Under the pieces are notes generated by a model. It made no database searches and was not told the DNA's origin. It saw only the letters and a list, made by a program, of their open reading frames with translations. From Candidatus Sivonenia alaskensis PMM_0068 (GTDB lineage Bacteria; Cyanobacteriota; Cyanobacteriia; Gloeobacterales; PMM-0068): a DNA stretch of 9,653 bases. This document shows positions 7,059-9,653 of the stretch, one piece after another (within the stretch, counting starts at the first letter, position 1; each line of letters begins with the position of its first letter). The translations under genes were made by a program, and so were the position numbers. Location of the stretch: the NCBI GenBank assembly GCA_949127685.1, contig CASBPW010000064.1, positions 1-9,653 of the forward strand, written 5' to 3'.

Positions 7059-7176
7059 GGTCCTACTCCAACCCACCCAAAAATGTTTACTTCTCTAGTC
7101 AGTACTTTCCAGCAGGAATGGCTGTAGTTGCTGGCTCTGAACATTTGCGCTGGGAAGAGGTATTTGCGCCTCTGTC

Positions 7177-7182
7177 TATAAT
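7177..7182 (+). promoter_or_regulatory. Candidate -10 box for the exopolysaccharide genes
   Basis: TATAAT is an exact match to the bacterial -10 consensus, 62 bases before the ATG at 7245, predicting a leader of roughly 55 bases. No good -35 box lies at 16-18 bp; the nearest TTGCGC (7145-7150) is 26 bp away. Some cyanobacterial promoters work without a -35 box and use an activator. Confidence 0.45.
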
Positions 7183-7244
7183 GATGCCTGTGTAAACCCA
7201 GTTAATTTATTTTCCCTGTCTTCATCTTTATTTAAGGAACGCTT

Positions 7245-9389
7245 ATGGCTGATATCTCTTCTCTTCCATACGTTTTTGCACGGCACAAGGTTCAGGCTCT
7301 TCTGGCTTTCTCAGTTGTCTTGGGTTCTTGTCTCGTCGCGGGAGCTCTAACCCCGGCTGAGTATCAGTCTGAAGCAAAGATTCTATTCCAGGATGGTGGA
7401 CCTCAAGTGTCTGGCATCGAGGGAGTAGAAGACAGAAATGCATATAGTGCGGGCAGCAACCCTATTGAGAACAAGCTAGAACTCCTGCGTACAGAGCCTG
7501 TTTTAAAAGCGGCTATTGCTGCTAGGGCACCGCGGGATCCAAAAACAGGAGCTATTCTCAGCTCAGGTCAAATTCGGTCAGGAATCGTTACTAAGCAGAT
7601 TCTTGGGACCGATATTGTGGTTTTATCCTACAAAAGTAGAAATCCAAACACTTCGAAAACAGTAGTCAGTGCAGTTTCCGAAGCTTTCGTCAATAGTCAG
7701 ATCACCAATAATCGTTCCCGAGCTACTTCGGTTCGTGAGTTTATTGAGGGCAAGCTACCCGACGTGGAACGAACTTTGAAAGCTGCGGAGAGAGACCTCC
7801 AGAATTTTCAGCGGTCTTCAGGCTCTGTGGAAATTGCGGCGGAGGCTCAGTCTGCAGTAAATAATCTGTCAGCATTAGATGTCCAGCGGGGTAATTTAAG
7901 AGCAACCCTCAATTCCCAAAGCTCACAAATTGCTGACTTGCGCAGACAACTGAAGGGGAAGACTTCTAGCCAGGCTAGGACCGAAGTGGCGATCAGTGAA
8001 GACCCCGATATTCAGGCTATGCGGGCACAATTAGCCGCGTTGGATGCTGATATAGCTAAACAAGCAGGACGTTTGGGGCCAGAGAGCCCCCAAATGCAAC
8101 AGCTGTTGCGTACACGTGAGTCTCTCCAATCCGCGACTGATAAACGTATTCGGGCTATGGGGGGTAAGAAGAATCAGAAAAATGTCAGGGTAGACCCTAT
8201 CAGTCAGAATCTCACCACCCAGCTAGCAGACTTGGAAGTCAAGCGCAGTGGAACTGCTCAAGAACTGGCAACGGTGGAAGCCTCTCTTGCACAGTATGGC
8301 AGTAAAGTAAGAGACCTGCCCCAGCGACAAGTGCGGTATGCTCAACTATCTCGTAAGGTTCAGGTCAACAGCACTGCTTACAATATGCTGGCGAACAAGC
8401 TAGAAGAGGCAAAGATTGCTGAGGCTCAAGGGGTATCTAATGTGCGCATTATTGAGCCCGCCAGTGTTCCTACAAGTCCTGTGTGGCCAAACTTCTTTAT
8501 CTTGGGTACTACGGGCACGGCAGCGGGCCTAGTGGCTGCTATAGGTGTCGTTGCCATCAAGGAGGCTTTGAGCAGAAAAATTCTTTCTCAGCAGGAAGCT
8601 CAACATTTACTGGATCTCCCAGTTCTTGCTTCCTTGCCCTGGGTCTCAACCCGCTCAGCCGATGCCCTAGGAGCTTGGAATCAGGAAGCCTATCGTATGT
8701 TGTGCACGAACTTATTCTTCCTAACCAAGGGAAATGAGTCAAAGATTCCCCTTACGGTTATCAGTAGTGCTATTCCCAATGAAGGGAAATCAACGGTGGC
8801 GACTCGGCTGGCATTGTCAATGAGTCAAGCTCAGCAAAGGACTTTGCTGATTGATGCAGACCTCATCCGTCCATCTCTGGGAACTATTTTCTCCATGAAA
8901 GACTCCCTTGGATTCTCAGAGTGGCTCCATCAGTGTTCTACTGGTCTTCAGAGTAGTGATAAGGTCCATCCAATTACCCGCTATATCCGCCCCACAGCCA
9001 CTCCAAATCTTCACGTGCTACCTGCTGGTCAAATGTTGCTTGAAGATTCCGCTGGTTTTCTCAGTAGCCAAGTCCTCGACATATTGCTAGAGCAACTGGC
9101 TGGTTCCTATGACCAGATCATTGTCGATACACCCCCCTTGGCGGGACATGCTCATGGCTATTTGTTTGGGGCGAAGGCAAAAGGCGTTCTCTTAGTTGTT
9201 CGTCCTGACTACTCAGAACAAGAACCTTTGGTTCGAGTCAAGCAATCTTTAGAACGCAACAATATTCAACTCTTGGGCGTCATTATCAATGGCGTCAATG
9301 CGCGTAAAGAACTGGCCTACAGCTACGACTATTACGGCCGAGGAAAAGAGAAAGATCTAACCCTCGCCTTGCCCCCGTCTAAAGATTAG
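7245..9389 (+). CDS. Wzc-type polysaccharide co-polymerase and BY-kinase
   Basis: This 714-residue inner-membrane protein starts at an ATG preceded by AAGGA at good spacing. It has an N-terminal membrane helix (about 17-36), then a Wzz-type segment beginning at AEYQSEAKILF. A long coiled-coil-rich periplasmic region follows (about 160-390). A Pro-rich motif (PTSPVWP, about 408-414) leads into the second membrane helix (about 417-439). The cytoplasmic kinase domain has AYRMLCTNL near 482-490, Walker A around NEGKST (G514, K515, S516), Walker A' (LLIDADLIRP, D537 and D539) and Walker B (IIVDTPP, D628). These are hallmarks of bacterial tyrosine kinases that control chain length and export of exopolysaccharide. 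Near the C-terminus YSYDYYG (692-698) supplies four tyrosines for autophosphorylation, followed by a charged 16-residue tail. The Wza-type gene begins 50 bases downstream, so the two are probably one operon. Confidence 0.94.
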   Translation: MADISSLPYVFARHKVQALLAFSVVLGSCLVAGALTPAEYQSEAKILFQDGGPQVSGIEGVEDRNAYSAGSNPIENKLELLRTEPVLKAAIAARAPRDPKTGAILSSGQIRSGIVTKQILGTDIVVLSYKSRNPNTSKTVVSAVSEAFVNSQITNNRSRATSVREFIEGKLPDVERTLKAAERDLQNFQRSSGSVEIAAEAQSAVNNLSALDVQRGNLRATLNSQSSQIADLRRQLKGKTSSQARTEVAISEDPDIQAMRAQLAALDADIAKQAGRLGPESPQMQQLLRTRESLQSATDKRIRAMGGKKNQKNVRVDPISQNLTTQLADLEVKRSGTAQELATVEASLAQYGSKVRDLPQRQVRYAQLSRKVQVNSTAYNMLANKLEEAKIAEAQGVSNVRIIEPASVPTSPVWPNFFILGTTGTAAGLVAAIGVVAIKEALSRKILSQQEAQHLLDLPVLASLPWVSTRSADALGAWNQEAYRMLCTNLFFLTKGNESKIPLTVISSAIPNEGKSTVATRLALSMSQAQQRTLLIDADLIRPSLGTIFSMKDSLGFSEWLHQCSTGLQSSDKVHPITRYIRPTATPNLHVLPAGQMLLEDSAGFLSSQVLDILLEQLAGSYDQIIVDTPPLAGHAHGYLFGAKAKGVLLVVRPDYSEQEPLVRVKQSLERNNIQLLGVIINGVNARKELAYSYDYYGRGKEKDLTLALPPSKD

Positions 9390-9439
9390 TTAGTCTTGAT
9401 TCAGTACATTTCCACGATTTAAGGTAACAGAGCATCGCC

Positions 9440-9653
9440 ATGAAAAAGATTTTTGTTTATCTTTCTGTTGGTTTGGTTTTGGGTCTTTCTAGCCCTGTCT
9501 GGGCGGGAGGAGGGCCAGAACCGACCTTGACTTTGAATTCTTCAGTTACGCTCCAAAGTTATCGGCTACGCAGTGGAGACCAAATCCATGTAGACGTCTT
9601 CGACTTCCCTGAGCTCTCTAAAGACCAAATAATTTTGCCCGATGGAACCATCA
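9440..9653 (+). CDS. Wza-type polysaccharide export protein (3' end outside window)
   Basis: The reading frame starts at ATG 9440 and stays open to the right edge, giving 71 residues. The N-terminus is a clear Sec signal peptide: MKK, a hydrophobic core (IFVYLSVGLVLGL), then SSPVWA with likely cleavage before GGG. No lipobox cysteine is visible. The mature part contains YRLRSGDQIHVDVFDFPEL, typical of the start of the poly_export domain found in outer-membrane polysaccharide exporters. It would form the outer-membrane/periplasmic channel that works with the upstream Wzc-type protein. AAGG lies about 15 bases upstream, farther than usual, so initiation may be modest or helped by the preceding gene. 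Because the protein is cut off, later domains (SLBB repeats, transmembrane helix) cannot be judged. Confidence 0.85.
   Translation, partial: MKKIFVYLSVGLVLGLSSPVWAGGGPEPTLTLNSSVTLQSYRLRSGDQIHVDVFDFPELSKDQIILPDGTI

Larger units (their letters stand above)
7004..7195 (+). other. 64-codon frame open between stops, possible gene remnant
   Basis: Between the in-frame TAA at 7001-7003 and the TAA at 7193-7195 lie 63 sense codons with a protein-like composition, including YIPNRSYSNPPKNVYF and MAVVAGSEHLRWEEVFAPL. The only ATG near the middle (7118) would give 25 residues, and AGGA abuts it with no spacer, so it is a poor start. It may be the 3' end of a decayed gene. An open stretch this long also arises by chance in a region this size. 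I do not recognise the peptide. Confidence 0.2.
6203..7244. other. 1-kb intergenic region with repeats and no convincing gene
   Basis: No open frame here has a good start, a Shine-Dalgarno sequence and a recognisable product. The region holds two tandem direct repeats (6390-6450 and 6573-6612), several inverted repeats, a 64-codon open frame without a supported start (7004-7195) and a TATAAT box at 7177. I do not recognise rRNA, tRNA, tmRNA, RNase P RNA or SRP RNA in it. Repeats combined with an absence of genes suggest accumulated remnants of mobile DNA or decayed genes between ileS and the exopolysaccharide cluster. Confidence 0.7.

Overview
This window looks like chromosomal DNA from a cyanobacterium with mid-range GC. 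The main reason is the isoleucyl-tRNA synthetase, whose N-terminus (YKDTVNLPQT, then MRANAVVREPEIQAFW) has the form I associate with cyanobacterial enzymes. The general style of the exopolysaccharide proteins agrees. The assignment rests on pattern recognition; no search was run, and I do not name a genus.

Layout, left to right. (1) Bases 3-893, plus strand: the 3' part of a membrane-anchored protein with a TonB-like C-terminal domain, cut by the left edge. (2) Bases 894-1078: a convergent intergenic gap with an AT-rich hairpin. (3) Bases 1079-3203, minus strand: three genes read right to left. These are a calcineurin-type metallophosphoesterase (GTG start), a Nudix hydrolase 3 bases after it, and a small uncharacterised protein with a basic, low-complexity tail. 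(4) Bases 3204-3301: a short divergent spacer with a 10-bp perfect palindrome. (5) Bases 3302-6202, plus strand: ileS, complete, with all class I, editing and zinc motifs. (6) Bases 6203-7244: about 1 kb without a convincing gene. It holds two different tandem direct repeats, several inverted repeats, an open frame that may be a gene remnant, and a perfect TATAAT box. (7) Bases 7245-9389, plus strand: a Wzc-type polysaccharide co-polymerase fused to a BY-kinase. (8) Base 9440 to the right edge: the start of a Wza-type outer-membrane polysaccharide export protein with a clear signal peptide.

How the genes fit together. The last two genes are the conserved core of a Wzx/Wzy-type exopolysaccharide export system: chain-length control and kinase in the inner membrane, export channel in the outer membrane. 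They probably open a larger cluster running off the right edge. The metallophosphoesterase and Nudix genes are probably translated from one message and both belong to phosphoester/nucleotide-cleaving families. ileS is a housekeeping gene whose position beside them looks incidental. I see no complete transposase, CRISPR array, tRNA or rRNA. The least explained part is the 1-kb gap before the exopolysaccharide genes. I found no convincing new multi-gene system; the candidates are listed with their weaknesses.
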